This document shows positions 18,537 to 27,181 of a stretch of DNA of 64,000 nucleotides, piece by piece. The stretch covers positions 85,883-149,882 of the forward strand of contig CACOYM010000004.1 of NCBI GenBank assembly GCA_902631395.1. Reading direction: 5' to 3'. The first letter of the stretch is position 1. Each line of letters opens with the position of its first letter. A program made the translations under genes and the position numbers. Source of the DNA: Halieaceae bacterium (lineage in GTDB: Bacteria; Pseudomonadota; Gammaproteobacteria; Pseudomonadales; Halieaceae). The notes under the pieces were generated by a model. That model saw nothing but the letters and a program-made list of their open reading frames with translations, did not search any database and had not been told where the DNA came from.

Positions 18537-20762
18537 TTAGTTATTACCCAGCCTAGAAAAGAGAAAAGCAAACTGATCGGCGCGCTCCTGTAAATACTGA
18601 TCTCGAGTTGAACCAATTCCGTGCCCCGCCTGAAAATCAACTCGCAATAAGACGGGATTATTGCTTCCTGTGGCGGCTTGTAATCGAGCTGCCATTTTCC
18701 CTGACTGCCATGGCTCAACCCGAGGATCATTGAATCCGTGGCTAAGCATCACGGCAGGGTATTCCACGCCATTCCGCACGTTGTGATAGGAGCTCATTGC
18801 CAAAAGCGCGTGAAAACCCGCTTCTTCTGTGACCGTCCCAAACTCCTTGATATTGGGCACGCCATTGGTTGTTGTTTCGGCTCTGATTGTGTCCAGTGAG
18901 CCCACGTCTATGATCGCAGCTCCAAAGAGATCCGGCCGTTCGGTGATGGCTCTCCCTGCGAGTATCCCCCCAGCGCTGCCTCCCCAGGGCGCCATGTGGG
19001 CTGCGCTGGTATAATTTTCCCGAACCAGATATTCCGCGGAGGCGATGAGGTCACGCCACGTGTTTGGTTTGGTCTCCATGCGGCCTGCGTAGTGCCACTC
19101 CTGGCCGTACTCACCCCCGCCACGGACATGAGCGATCGCCCAGACGCCACCTCTTTCGAGCCAGGCAAGTCGAGTCGCGCTGAAGCCGACGTTAATCGAC
19201 GAACCATAGCTACCGTAGCCATAAACTACTGTTGGATTTTTCCCATCAAGCGCCAAATCTTCCCTGTGAAGGATTGTGAGAGGGATCATGACACCATCAT
19301 GAGATGGGATAACCAGCTCCTTGGCTATATAACCTTCGAGGTTATCGAAATCCCCCGCGGGAATCATGCCCGTATCGGTGAAGGTCGCGGTGTCGGGATC
19401 GTAGGCGTAACGAACACCTCCCTGAATCCAAGTCGTCTCGTAAATAAGCGCACCTGGTATGTCAGGTGCAATTGATGAAAGGTAGGTAGCGCCACCCCGA
19501 GGCGGAGACAACTCCTCGAGCGCTACGTCTGGCGCCCATCGCATAATCATCCCAATGCCGTCTCGCTTTGCCGAGATATAAAGGGCATCTGCGGCCACAC
19601 TTACGCTCTCGATAACCAGCTCTCCAGCTGGAACGACGTCTCGTGACGATGCCATGTCAGGATCATTGAGACTCAATTCGACTAACTTGAAACGTGGCGC
19701 TTGCTTGCCGGTAACGAGATAAATTTTGTCACCGATCACAGCAAAATCCGTAACTTGGTCGGACTCATCGCAGAGCCGTGACCACGAAATATCCCCACTT
19801 AACATTCCAGCACGAGGCGCAGTGAATAAACTAATTTCATTATTGTCGCCGTGTTTCACCTTCAGCACCGCATAGGAAGATCTTGGGCTCAGCCAGACGC
19901 TGGGGAAATCGGTTTCTAATATTGGGAGGGAAGCTGAATGTCCGTAAGCCGCAATCAATTGATCATTTTCGGCAGCAGTATCAAGTCGATGGAACATCAC
20001 CCGTGTTTGTTTGTACTCTTCTGTGGACGGAGCATCGTCGGCAAGAGCACGTCGCCTGCTGTAGAAAAACCCCGATTCGTCCTCTGACCATTGCGGCCAG
20101 TTATAAGCTGTCTCAATGTTATGGATGGGGCTTCCGATAACAGCCCCACTAGCCACATCGAGGACATAGTAAGTGGTTTGCTCGGATCCTCCCTGAGCTA
20201 AACCATAGACAACGAAATCTCCCGTAGGGGAGGGCACATAGCCCTCGAGGCTGTAATGCTGCTCTGAACCACTACTCATCGATTCGGGATCGATCAAGAG
20301 GCGCTCCTGACTATTTTCTGAAGCCCGAAGGTACAGCTTGTAGAGATTTTCACCACGATCGCGACGCAGATAAAACTGCATGCCATTGGACAAACGCTGC
20401 ACACTGCCAGTAGTAAACGGCGCACCTTGGTCAAGCTCCTTTAATCGATCAAACAGGCGGGCGCGAGAATCCAATCCATTGAGATACGACTCGGTATAGC
20501 TGGCTTGCACCCTGAACCATGTCTCGACCTCGGGATCCTCTAGATTTTCCATGTATCGGTAGGGATCTTGTACCTCAACACCCCAATGTGTATCCGATAC
20601 AGTTATGATTTTGGCCTCAGGTTGAATCCCCCCTTGTGAGCTGGGGTAGCCTTGGTTTTCTATTTCCACACCATCGCAGCCGGTTACTGTAGCCATACTC
20701 ATAACTCCCGATAATCCCAATGACGCCAGTGGCCCATATGCTTTCTTATTTAGCGTTTTCAT
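18537..20762 (-). CDS. Prolyl oligopeptidase family (S9A) lipoprotein
   Basis: A 741-residue serine peptidase of the S9A family that cleaves after proline in short peptides. The lipobox-type N-terminus (VTGC) suggests periplasmic membrane attachment. Residues about 40-110 show the family's entry (DTHWGVEVQDPYRYMENLEDPEVETW). The seven-bladed propeller follows, then the alpha/beta-hydrolase domain. The catalytic triad is S596 (GGSAGG), D679 (FNDPRV) and H714 (AGHG). The start at 20762 gives a normal lipoprotein signal; an extension to 20813 would precede it with charged residues. It diverges from the CotH-like lipoprotein gene and lies in the cassette between half-sites D and C. Confidence 0.92.
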   Translation of the reverse strand: MKTLNKKAYGPLASLGLSGVMSMATVTGCDGVEIENQGYPSSQGGIQPEAKIITVSDTHWGVEVQDPYRYMENLEDPEVETWFRVQASYTESYLNGLDSRARLFDRLKELDQGAPFTTGSVQRLSNGMQFYLRRDRGENLYKLYLRASENSQERLLIDPESMSSGSEQHYSLEGYVPSPTGDFVVYGLAQGGSEQTTYYVLDVASGAVIGSPIHNIETAYNWPQWSEDESGFFYSRRRALADDAPSTEEYKQTRVMFHRLDTAAENDQLIAAYGHSASLPILETDFPSVWLSPRSSYAVLKVKHGDNNEISLFTAPRAGMLSGDISWSRLCDESDQVTDFAVIGDKIYLVTGKQAPRFKLVELSLNDPDMASSRDVVPAGELVIESVSVAADALYISAKRDGIGMIMRWAPDVALEELSPPRGGATYLSSIAPDIPGALIYETTWIQGGVRYAYDPDTATFTDTGMIPAGDFDNLEGYIAKELVIPSHDGVMIPLTILHREDLALDGKNPTVVYGYGSYGSSINVGFSATRLAWLERGGVWAIAHVRGGGEYGQEWHYAGRMETKPNTWRDLIASAEYLVRENYTSAAHMAPWGGSAGGILAGRAITERPDLFGAAIIDVGSLDTIRAETTTNGVPNIKEFGTVTEEAGFHALLAMSSYHNVRNGVEYPAVMLSHGFNDPRVEPWQSGKMAARLQAATGSNNPVLLRVDFQAGHGIGSTRDQYLQERADQFAFLFSRLGNN

Positions 20763-21110
20763 AAGTGGTTCCCTGATTCGCAAATCCCTGTGACGAAATT
20801 GCGCTTGGCCCATGTACAGGCGTTCACCTTTACCAGCGCTCCCATTCTGATGGATTTTTCCCCATTCTGAATCGTTGATTTTTTGCCTAGCTCTCTCAGA
20901 GCAAGGCTGATTGGCCGCCCCAAAAACCGCATGGACTCCCTCAAAGTCAGTATTTGACGAGTCAGGACTGAGCGCTTTTGGTTGACCATGACCTCAGGCT
21001 TGCAGTCCGCAAATTTTGCGTCGATGCAATCTTCTGATATTTGTCTATCTTCTCGCAGGCAGGTAATTTGAGTAACGGCTCTTACACTGTGTGACTTCTG
21101 AGGTAATGTG

Positions 21111-23219
21111 ATGGCAAAAAGCGCTGTTTATGCGTTGTCCGCAGCCGTGTTTATTACAGGCGCCCTTGCCGCCTGCGGTGGCGGTGGCGGTCCGGCTGCT
21201 ACCCCCCCAGTCCCATCGGCAACCGCGACGCCGAGTCAAACTGGATTCTCAGTGGGTGGCAGTGTAACGGGGTTGAAGTTAAACCGGCCGATAGTGCTAT
21301 CTCTCGGTGATCAGCAGCTGTCGGTTCAGGAAGATGGGTCGTTCGTCTTTCCAGAAAAGCTGGAGGAGGGCGCAGAATATGAGGTGTTAATAGCTGCTGA
21401 ACCCCCTCGCTTTAACTGCGAAATATCCAATAACTCCGGGACGATCACTGAACAAGACGTTGACGATATTGAGATCCAGTGTGAAACAGACAATAGCCTA
21501 GATCTTTTTTCGCTTGATCGCTTGCACTCCATAAAACTGACAATGACGATTGACGAATGGCGAGCATTTGAGCTTGACACCATTAGAGCCAATTACTCGG
21601 TAAAAAATGCTGACGGACGTGCTAGCCCACTTACCTCTTTTTCACACAGCGAGGTTTATCGTCAGGCAGATTTCGCGTACTTGGACGACGATGGCGAAGA
21701 GATAGTAACGGTGCCCAAGGTTGGCTTCAAAATGCAAGGTAACACGAGTCGCCAGTACCCCGTTGACACCTCGGTAGAACCAAATAGGCCGAGAAGATTT
21801 AGTTTTTCAATCAAATTCGACGAGGAATTTGATGAAGATGAGGGTGTCTATTCCTGTATTGATTACAACGGCGTGCCAGCGGCTGTTGAGGGTTATCCCT
21901 GTAAGGAAATTATTGGCCAAGACTTACCGGACTATCCAGACGCCGACGGAAGAGAGTTTATGGATGTGGAGAAGATCCGATTCAGATTCAATCGGGACGA
22001 CCCAACATACCAGCGAGAGGTGCTTACCCATGAGCTACTGAACGATATAGGTATCCCTGCAGCTAGAGCGACACATGCAAAGGTTGAATTGGTTGTGACT
22101 GGGGACTCCGATCAGCGACTTTTTGGCGAACCATTGCCGCAATCTTTCAACATGGGTGTGTTCACCATGATGGAGCAGATTGATAAGCCGTTCCTCAAAC
22201 TATTTTTTGACAAGAATGGATATCTGTTCAAGGTTGGTGCTCCGGGGAACCTAGCTGAGCCAGATGCCACAGATGAGAGTTGCTCACCTTACGAAGAATC
22301 AGATCTGTTTTACGATGAGAGTTTCTGCGTCATTGGCCGTGAAAAGTCTGATCCAGACTCGCGGTCGGAGTGGCTTGGGGAAGATAATTATTTGAATCCA
22401 GAATTCGTCAATTCAAATATCAATGGTGAGGGTTCTTCAGGCCCGCTATCTCAGTTTTTGCCCTATCAACCCACCTATGATCTGAAGACTAAGAAGAAGT
22501 CTTTGAGCGAGGCGCGGGAAGCTTTGCGAGAATTCGCGAAATTTGTACAGACACGTCCGAGTGCACAAGCCCTAGCAGAACACTTTGACGTGCCGGGGTT
22601 CATCAGAGCACAAGCTCTCGAGATCGTAGTAGGCGCAGTTGATCACTATGTGCGTGTCGCGAACAATTATTACCTCTATTTAAACGAGGATACGGGCCTA
22701 TGGGCTTACATACCGACGGATTTTGATTACACCTTGATTGATACGCTTGGGCCAAATTGTGAAGAAAATCCTTCACTGGAGGTATGCAATCAATTCCTGA
22801 ATGTCGAAGCTTTTACGGATCTTGCGTCCTCAACGGCATTTGATCTCGGAAGCAACAACCACTGGGCTGGCAGGTTCTTCTATCCAAACTATCCACCAAT
22901 ATTGTGGGAGATAGTTTTTTCTTTAGATGCTAACAGAGCAGCTTTGTATGAAGACATCAAGATGATTCTCGATGACTATTTCTCATGGGATCTCATCCAG
23001 CCTCGACTGGCGCTGCGAAGTGGCAGGATAGAGGCAGTGGTGGTCTCCACGGATGCCTCAAACCCTGAGGTGCTTGGCGGAGGAACGTGCCCTCAACAAT
23101 ACAACCCAGACGAAATAGCGGGTGACTCCTCGTCTTTTTGTGATAAAAACCGAGCATCAATTAGAGATTTTATCGAACGGAGACGAAGCACTTTGCTTCA
23201 GGAATACAACTTACGATGA
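21111..23219 (+). CDS. CotH-kinase-family lipoprotein
   Basis: A 702-residue secreted lipoprotein with a CotH (PF08757) domain. The signal peptide ends at ALAACGGGGG. A small beta domain (about residues 40-130, transthyretin-like carrier type) precedes CotH. CotH hallmarks are VGFKMQGNTSRQYPV, RRFSFSIKFDEEF, RFRFNRDDPTYQREVLTHELLNDIG, the kinase-like NMGVFTMMEQIDKPFL, and IPTDFDYTL with the metal-binding Asp-Phe-Asp. CotH proteins are atypical protein kinases in spore formers; in Gram-negative bacteria they are surface or periplasmic proteins of unclear substrate. The ATG at 21111 has a GAGG Shine-Dalgarno six bases upstream; GTG 21108 is also in frame. Confidence 0.88.
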   Translation: MAKSAVYALSAAVFITGALAACGGGGGPAATPPVPSATATPSQTGFSVGGSVTGLKLNRPIVLSLGDQQLSVQEDGSFVFPEKLEEGAEYEVLIAAEPPRFNCEISNNSGTITEQDVDDIEIQCETDNSLDLFSLDRLHSIKLTMTIDEWRAFELDTIRANYSVKNADGRASPLTSFSHSEVYRQADFAYLDDDGEEIVTVPKVGFKMQGNTSRQYPVDTSVEPNRPRRFSFSIKFDEEFDEDEGVYSCIDYNGVPAAVEGYPCKEIIGQDLPDYPDADGREFMDVEKIRFRFNRDDPTYQREVLTHELLNDIGIPAARATHAKVELVVTGDSDQRLFGEPLPQSFNMGVFTMMEQIDKPFLKLFFDKNGYLFKVGAPGNLAEPDATDESCSPYEESDLFYDESFCVIGREKSDPDSRSEWLGEDNYLNPEFVNSNINGEGSSGPLSQFLPYQPTYDLKTKKKSLSEAREALREFAKFVQTRPSAQALAEHFDVPGFIRAQALEIVVGAVDHYVRVANNYYLYLNEDTGLWAYIPTDFDYTLIDTLGPNCEENPSLEVCNQFLNVEAFTDLASSTAFDLGSNNHWAGRFFYPNYPPILWEIVFSLDANRAALYEDIKMILDDYFSWDLIQPRLALRSGRIEAVVVSTDASNPEVLGGGTCPQQYNPDEIAGDSSSFCDKNRASIRDFIERRRSTLLQEYNLR

Positions 23220-23326
23220 GACGGTTTTGTGCTGCTGCCTTGTTAAAAAATGAGTATTTGAAGTCTTTATTTATACCAGATCACTATGTTGTTGTTGCGC
23301 AGGCATGAGTCAGCTAACAAAGTTAA

Positions 23327-24118
23327 TCAATTATCCTCGCCCGAGATCGTTATACGCTGGCCTGTGACATAGCGCCCATCGTTAGAGCAAAGAAAGGTTG
23401 CCGCAGCGGCAATATCGCTCGGGTGACATACGAATCCAAAGGGAGACTTCTCGTCAATTTTTTTCAGGTCGCTGTTGCCTGTTGTAACTTCCACAATTCT
23501 CTTCCCCATGTCGGTTGCTACAAGCCCTGGTGCGATTATGTTGACCCGCATCCCGTTACTTTTTTCTTCATTCGCAAGAGTATGCGCCATGGCTTCAAGG
23601 GCAGCCTTGCTCACTGAATAAACTCCCGAGCGCTTGAAGTGTTTTTGTGCTGACGTTGAGGAAATCATGATGACATCGCTACGCTTCGCTGTACGCAATA
23701 TTGGTACTAATGCTCGGCACAGCCAGATCGGGCCCCATAGATTTACTGACAAGAGACTATTCCATTGTTCGTTGGTTGCTTCACAGATTTCAGGACGATT
23801 AATAGCTGCGGAACCGAGGCCCGCATTATTGACCAGGATATCGACTTGACCGAAGTCCCTAACCACCTCGTCGGCCAGTTTCTGACAATCCTGCTCCAGA
23901 CCTATATTTGCTTGATAGATCCTTGCTTCCCCCCCGCTAGCCAAAAGTCGCCTTGCTATCTCAGAGGCGGCTTTTCTGTTCTCGGTGAAGTTAATCGCAA
24001 CCTTGGCACCCTCTAAAGAAAACCTCTCAGCAATAGCTCGCCCAATGCCCCTGCTTGCTCCGGTGATAAGGGCAGTTCGCCCTGCTAGCCTTCCTGAATA
24101 ATCTGAGCTAATGGTCAT
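23327..24118 (-). CDS. Short-chain dehydrogenase/reductase (FabG-like)
   Basis: A classical SDR of 263 residues. The NAD(P)-binding TGASRGIGRA is at about residues 19-28, NNAG at about 96-99, the catalytic Ser in ISSTSAQ, and Y-S-V-S-K for the YxxxK pair. The C-terminus ends with TGQRITISGED. FabG-like SDRs oxidise or reduce hydroxyl/keto groups of many substrates. It lies left of half-site C and so, by position, belongs to the D-C segment rather than to the large catabolic cluster, although a second SDR lies just across that site. Confidence 0.9.
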   Translation of the reverse strand: MTISSDYSGRLAGRTALITGASRGIGRAIAERFSLEGAKVAINFTENRKAASEIARRLLASGGEARIYQANIGLEQDCQKLADEVVRDFGQVDILVNNAGLGSAAINRPEICEATNEQWNSLLSVNLWGPIWLCRALVPILRTAKRSDVIMISSTSAQKHFKRSGVYSVSKAALEAMAHTLANEEKSNGMRVNIIAPGLVATDMGKRIVEVTTGNSDLKKIDEKSPFGFVCHPSDIAAAATFLCSNDGRYVTGQRITISGEDN

Positions 24119-24821
24119 GGTCTATTTGCAAAGGCTCCTTTTTACGTTTTGATTAACCCGAGGTGTGCGCGAAGCTAACTCGGTCTCAGTTAACTCTTGG
24201 AAATCAGATACGAGAGGCTTCATGAAGTCATTTAGTGGAGCCACTCTTAAAGAAGTCAACTGATTTGAGCCAGCCGATGCCCCCGCAATTGATCCACACG
24301 TGGCGCCACTACAGTCTTGATAGATGGGGATACGTCCATGTTGGGTAGCGTATTGTTGAGATGACAACTCCAAAGTCAACGTTTACCGAAATTCGTTAAG
24401 AATGATTCCAAAATCAGCCTCGATCAACGAATAAGAAAGGTTTAAAACAGGCCTTGCCGAGGTCTCGTAAGGCGATTACCTCTCGCTATGAGCCGGGGAG
24501 TGCGCGAAGCGTCCAGCGAGCAAAAAAAGATTATTTATGCAGCTTTGGGTGGGAGGAACAGGCGGATTCGAACCGCCGACCTCTGCCATGTCAAGGCCGA
24601 TTGCGCGCACCAAGACACGCGTGGACACTCAAACCTTACATCAACAAAGGGAGAAGTTAAAAGTAGTGGTTCGTAGCCTAACGTTTGCGAAGATCCATCG
24701 TTGATACTCGTCCACGCCTGCGAGGTTGCTGATAACCTTGCCAAAGTTTGGCTGCCGCACGGGTTTGGTTGCCTCAGCGAGCGGTGCCTAGGTTTCGCCA
24801 ACTGATGGCCGAAATCGGGAG
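24119..24821. other. Intergenic region holding half-site C
   Basis: Contains the tRNA-Val-derived copy at 24550-24630. The 85-codon frame at 24122-24379 lacks recognisable content and I do not call it. Confidence 0.6.
24550..24630 (-). repeat. tRNA-Val-derived 3' half-site, copy C
   Basis: On the plus strand this copy reads through the tRNA-Val 3' end, T-arm (GGCGGATTCGAACCGCC), variable region and anticodon-arm half to TGTCAAGG. It then departs from the tRNA into GCCGATTGCGCGCACCAAGA and CACGCGTGGACAC. The left flank TTTATGCAGCTTTGGGTGG is nearly the same as that of copy A. It bounds the left end of the 24.8-38.6 kb catabolic cluster. Confidence 0.85.
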
Positions 24822-25592
24822 TTACTGCGCCAAGAATCCCCCATCAATCGGATACACGCCACCAGTGCAGAACGATGCGTCGTCGCTCGCTAAGAACGCC
24901 ACCATCGCCGCGACCTCGTCATCCGTGCCATATCGCTTCATGGCAATAAGTGATTCAAAACCCTCTTTGGCAGCATTGGGTGCACCCGGCGCCGCCTGTT
25001 CCTCGATGGATCTCATCATTGCATTGTCGATAGGAGCTGGCGCTATTGCGTTTACACGGACGCCTTGCTCGGCGAGTTCTAGCGCTGCAACTTCAACAAG
25101 ACCCACGATGGCATGCTTACTTGCTGTATACGCCCCCAAGCCCGGGACACCTACTTTTCCCGTTACGGAACTTGTAACGATCACTGAGCCTCCATTGCAA
25201 AGTATGTGAGGGATGCAGTGCTTCATCGTTAGCCAAGTTCCGCGAATGTTTGTATTCTGCACCGCGTCAAATTCGTCTTGCTCTATTTCTAGAAGCGGTT
25301 TTATAGACCCCTCAAAACCTGCGTTACAGAACAAAATATCTATCCCTCCCATCTCGGAGATACTCCGTTCTGCTAGTGACTTGCAGTCTGTCTCGCTAGA
25401 AATGTCAGTAGGACAGATATAGACCCTATCGCTATCCAATGTGTCCGCCACTTTCGCCAGCGTTTCACCTGAACGCGCAGCCAGCATGACTGTGGCCCCC
25501 TCTGCGAGCAGGCGTCGCGCAGTCGCCTCACCTATGCCGCCTGTTGCTCCCGTAATTACAGCTGTTTTATCTTTGAGTCGCTTCATTTCCAC
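24822..25592 (-). CDS. Short-chain dehydrogenase/reductase of the catabolic cluster
   Basis: A 256-residue classical SDR: ITGATGGIGEA cofactor motif, CNAG, catalytic Ser in VTSSVTG, Y-T-A-S-K, and the C-terminal TGGVYPIDGGFLAQ. Likely an NAD(P)-dependent alcohol dehydrogenase or ketoreductase. It lies 29 bases downstream of the ATP-grasp dikinase gene in the same leftward operon, and it is the last gene before half-site C. Met at residue 3 (25586) is an alternative start. Confidence 0.9.
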   Translation of the reverse strand: MEMKRLKDKTAVITGATGGIGEATARRLLAEGATVMLAARSGETLAKVADTLDSDRVYICPTDISSETDCKSLAERSISEMGGIDILFCNAGFEGSIKPLLEIEQDEFDAVQNTNIRGTWLTMKHCIPHILCNGGSVIVTSSVTGKVGVPGLGAYTASKHAIVGLVEVAALELAEQGVRVNAIAPAPIDNAMMRSIEEQAAPGAPNAAKEGFESLIAMKRYGTDDEVAAMVAFLASDDASFCTGGVYPIDGGFLAQ

Positions 25593-25621
25593 TGATTACC
25601 CCTTTTGTTTTGGTATTCGGC

Positions 25622-27181
25622 TTAATCCTTGTCTATCTTTTCAGCCCATGCTTTGAGTTGTTCTAAGTAAGGATCGTCATCTGCTGTGCCGAGCATTTCG
25701 CCCACGAATACCTCACCAGTATTGCCGTCAATGGAGATGATATCTCCTGTTTGGATTTTGATTGTGCCAATTACAACGGCGTCTGTTGTAAATTGCATTC
25801 CCGCAGCACCCACTACCGCTGGCAGATTCCAGTCTCGCGCGATCACTGCGGCATGGCTCATTAGGCCGCCGAGCGACGTGAGTATGCCGGTAGCGACCGC
25901 CATGCCATGAACGTCAGCCGGAGAAGTTTCCGGCCGGATGAGCACCACCTCTTTTCCATCCTCCGCGGCCTCAATGGCTTCCTCAGAGGTAAATACAGCA
26001 AGTCCACTAGCGATACCTGCTGATGCGCCGAGGCCAGTGGTTATTGATTTTTTTTTGCCTGTTAGAATATTTATCGAGGATTTTTCGGTCAAATGGCGCT
26101 GAGTGATAGTGGCAAGAGCGTCTTTTTTATTCAGTTCAAAACGTTCTGAGTTTGCCAATTCCACCGCAATTCGGGAGGCGGCACGCGCAGTGCGTTTACC
26201 GACTCGCGCTTGCAATATCCAAAGCTTGCCTCGATCCACCGTGAATTCGACATCAACCATATCCTGATAAAAAATTTCTAGATGCTCGAGGTGAAGCTTG
26301 AGTTCCTCATACGCCGACGGGTGTGTGGCGCCGAACACAGAAATGTCAGAGGTGGCACTGTCTCCTGCGACTATGTCATCGCCTTGGGCATTACTGATCC
26401 AGTCACCGCAAATTTTTTTTTCTCCGGAGTTGGGATCTCGACTGAATACCACACCCGTGCCGGAGCGAGCACCAGTGTTTCCGAATACCATGGCTTGAAC
26501 GGTTACGGCTGTGCCCAGTGATTCAGGGAGGCCTGTTTTTTTTCGATACGCCTGCGCAGTTGCGCTGTTACTGGATCGAATGACCGCATGAATACATTTA
26601 TTAAGTAGGTAGCGAGCGTCGCACAATCGCTCACCCCCAATCCGCTCACTTATGACAGTTTCCAAATCTTTTATGTGATCGGGCAGGCCCGCTTGTTCAA
26701 TGGTTTGAGCGTTGAACATGGGATGGTCGATATTCAATGTAGATTTGCAGAAACCTTCAAGGAAGCGCCGATATGAATCCAGCGCAAAAAAATGATCGCC
26801 AGTAATGTTTTGCAGCGCTGGCAATGTCAGCGGCGTAACGCCAACATTTAGTATTGTTTCCATCATTCCCGGCATGGACACACTTGCCCCCGATCTCACG
26901 GCTAGGAGTAGCGGGTTCTCGGGGTCTCCTAACTGTTTACCAGTCTCTCTCTCTAATCTGGCGATCGCGGTATTCATTTTGGCCGCGACGTTCTCAGTGA
27001 CTTCAGATTTGCCCAACATTGCGCAGGTGTTCACTCCAATCGTGAACCCGGGAGGTGTTGGGAGTCCTAGCCTTGAAGTCATCGCCCACAGACTTGCACC
27101 TTTGCCACCGACAACGTCTGAGACTTCAGCAACGGTGCCGAAGTGGGGGTGATCGAAGTGGAAGATCATTTCGCGATTCAT
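25622..27181 (-). CDS. PEP synthase/PPDK-like protein: ATP-grasp plus phospho-His domain
   Basis: A 519-residue protein built from the N-terminal nucleotide-binding part of pyruvate phosphate dikinase (VGGKGASLWAMTSRLGLPTPPGF near residues 26-46; VRSGASVSMPGMMETILNVG; FSRDPNSG) and a central swivelling domain with the phosphorylatable His443 in GGLMSHAAVIARD. It lacks the C-terminal PEP/pyruvate TIM barrel of true PPDK or PEP synthase. The ATG overlaps the stop of the upstream 591-residue protein (ATGA), so the two are probably made together as subunits. The pair resembles phenylphosphate synthase (separate ATP-binding and His subunits) and rifampin phosphotransferase (one chain). The phosphate acceptor is unknown. 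Confidence 0.88.
   Translation of the reverse strand: MNREMIFHFDHPHFGTVAEVSDVVGGKGASLWAMTSRLGLPTPPGFTIGVNTCAMLGKSEVTENVAAKMNTAIARLERETGKQLGDPENPLLLAVRSGASVSMPGMMETILNVGVTPLTLPALQNITGDHFFALDSYRRFLEGFCKSTLNIDHPMFNAQTIEQAGLPDHIKDLETVISERIGGERLCDARYLLNKCIHAVIRSSNSATAQAYRKKTGLPESLGTAVTVQAMVFGNTGARSGTGVVFSRDPNSGEKKICGDWISNAQGDDIVAGDSATSDISVFGATHPSAYEELKLHLEHLEIFYQDMVDVEFTVDRGKLWILQARVGKRTARAASRIAVELANSERFELNKKDALATITQRHLTEKSSINILTGKKKSITTGLGASAGIASGLAVFTSEEAIEAAEDGKEVVLIRPETSPADVHGMAVATGILTSLGGLMSHAAVIARDWNLPAVVGAAGMQFTTDAVVIGTIKIQTGDIISIDGNTGEVFVGEMLGTADDDPYLEQLKAWAEKIDKD

Noticed and set aside
24122..24379. 85-codon frame just upstream of the left SDR
   Set aside because: No ribosome-binding site, no domain, and atypical composition. 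Its adjacency to the SDR start looks accidental.
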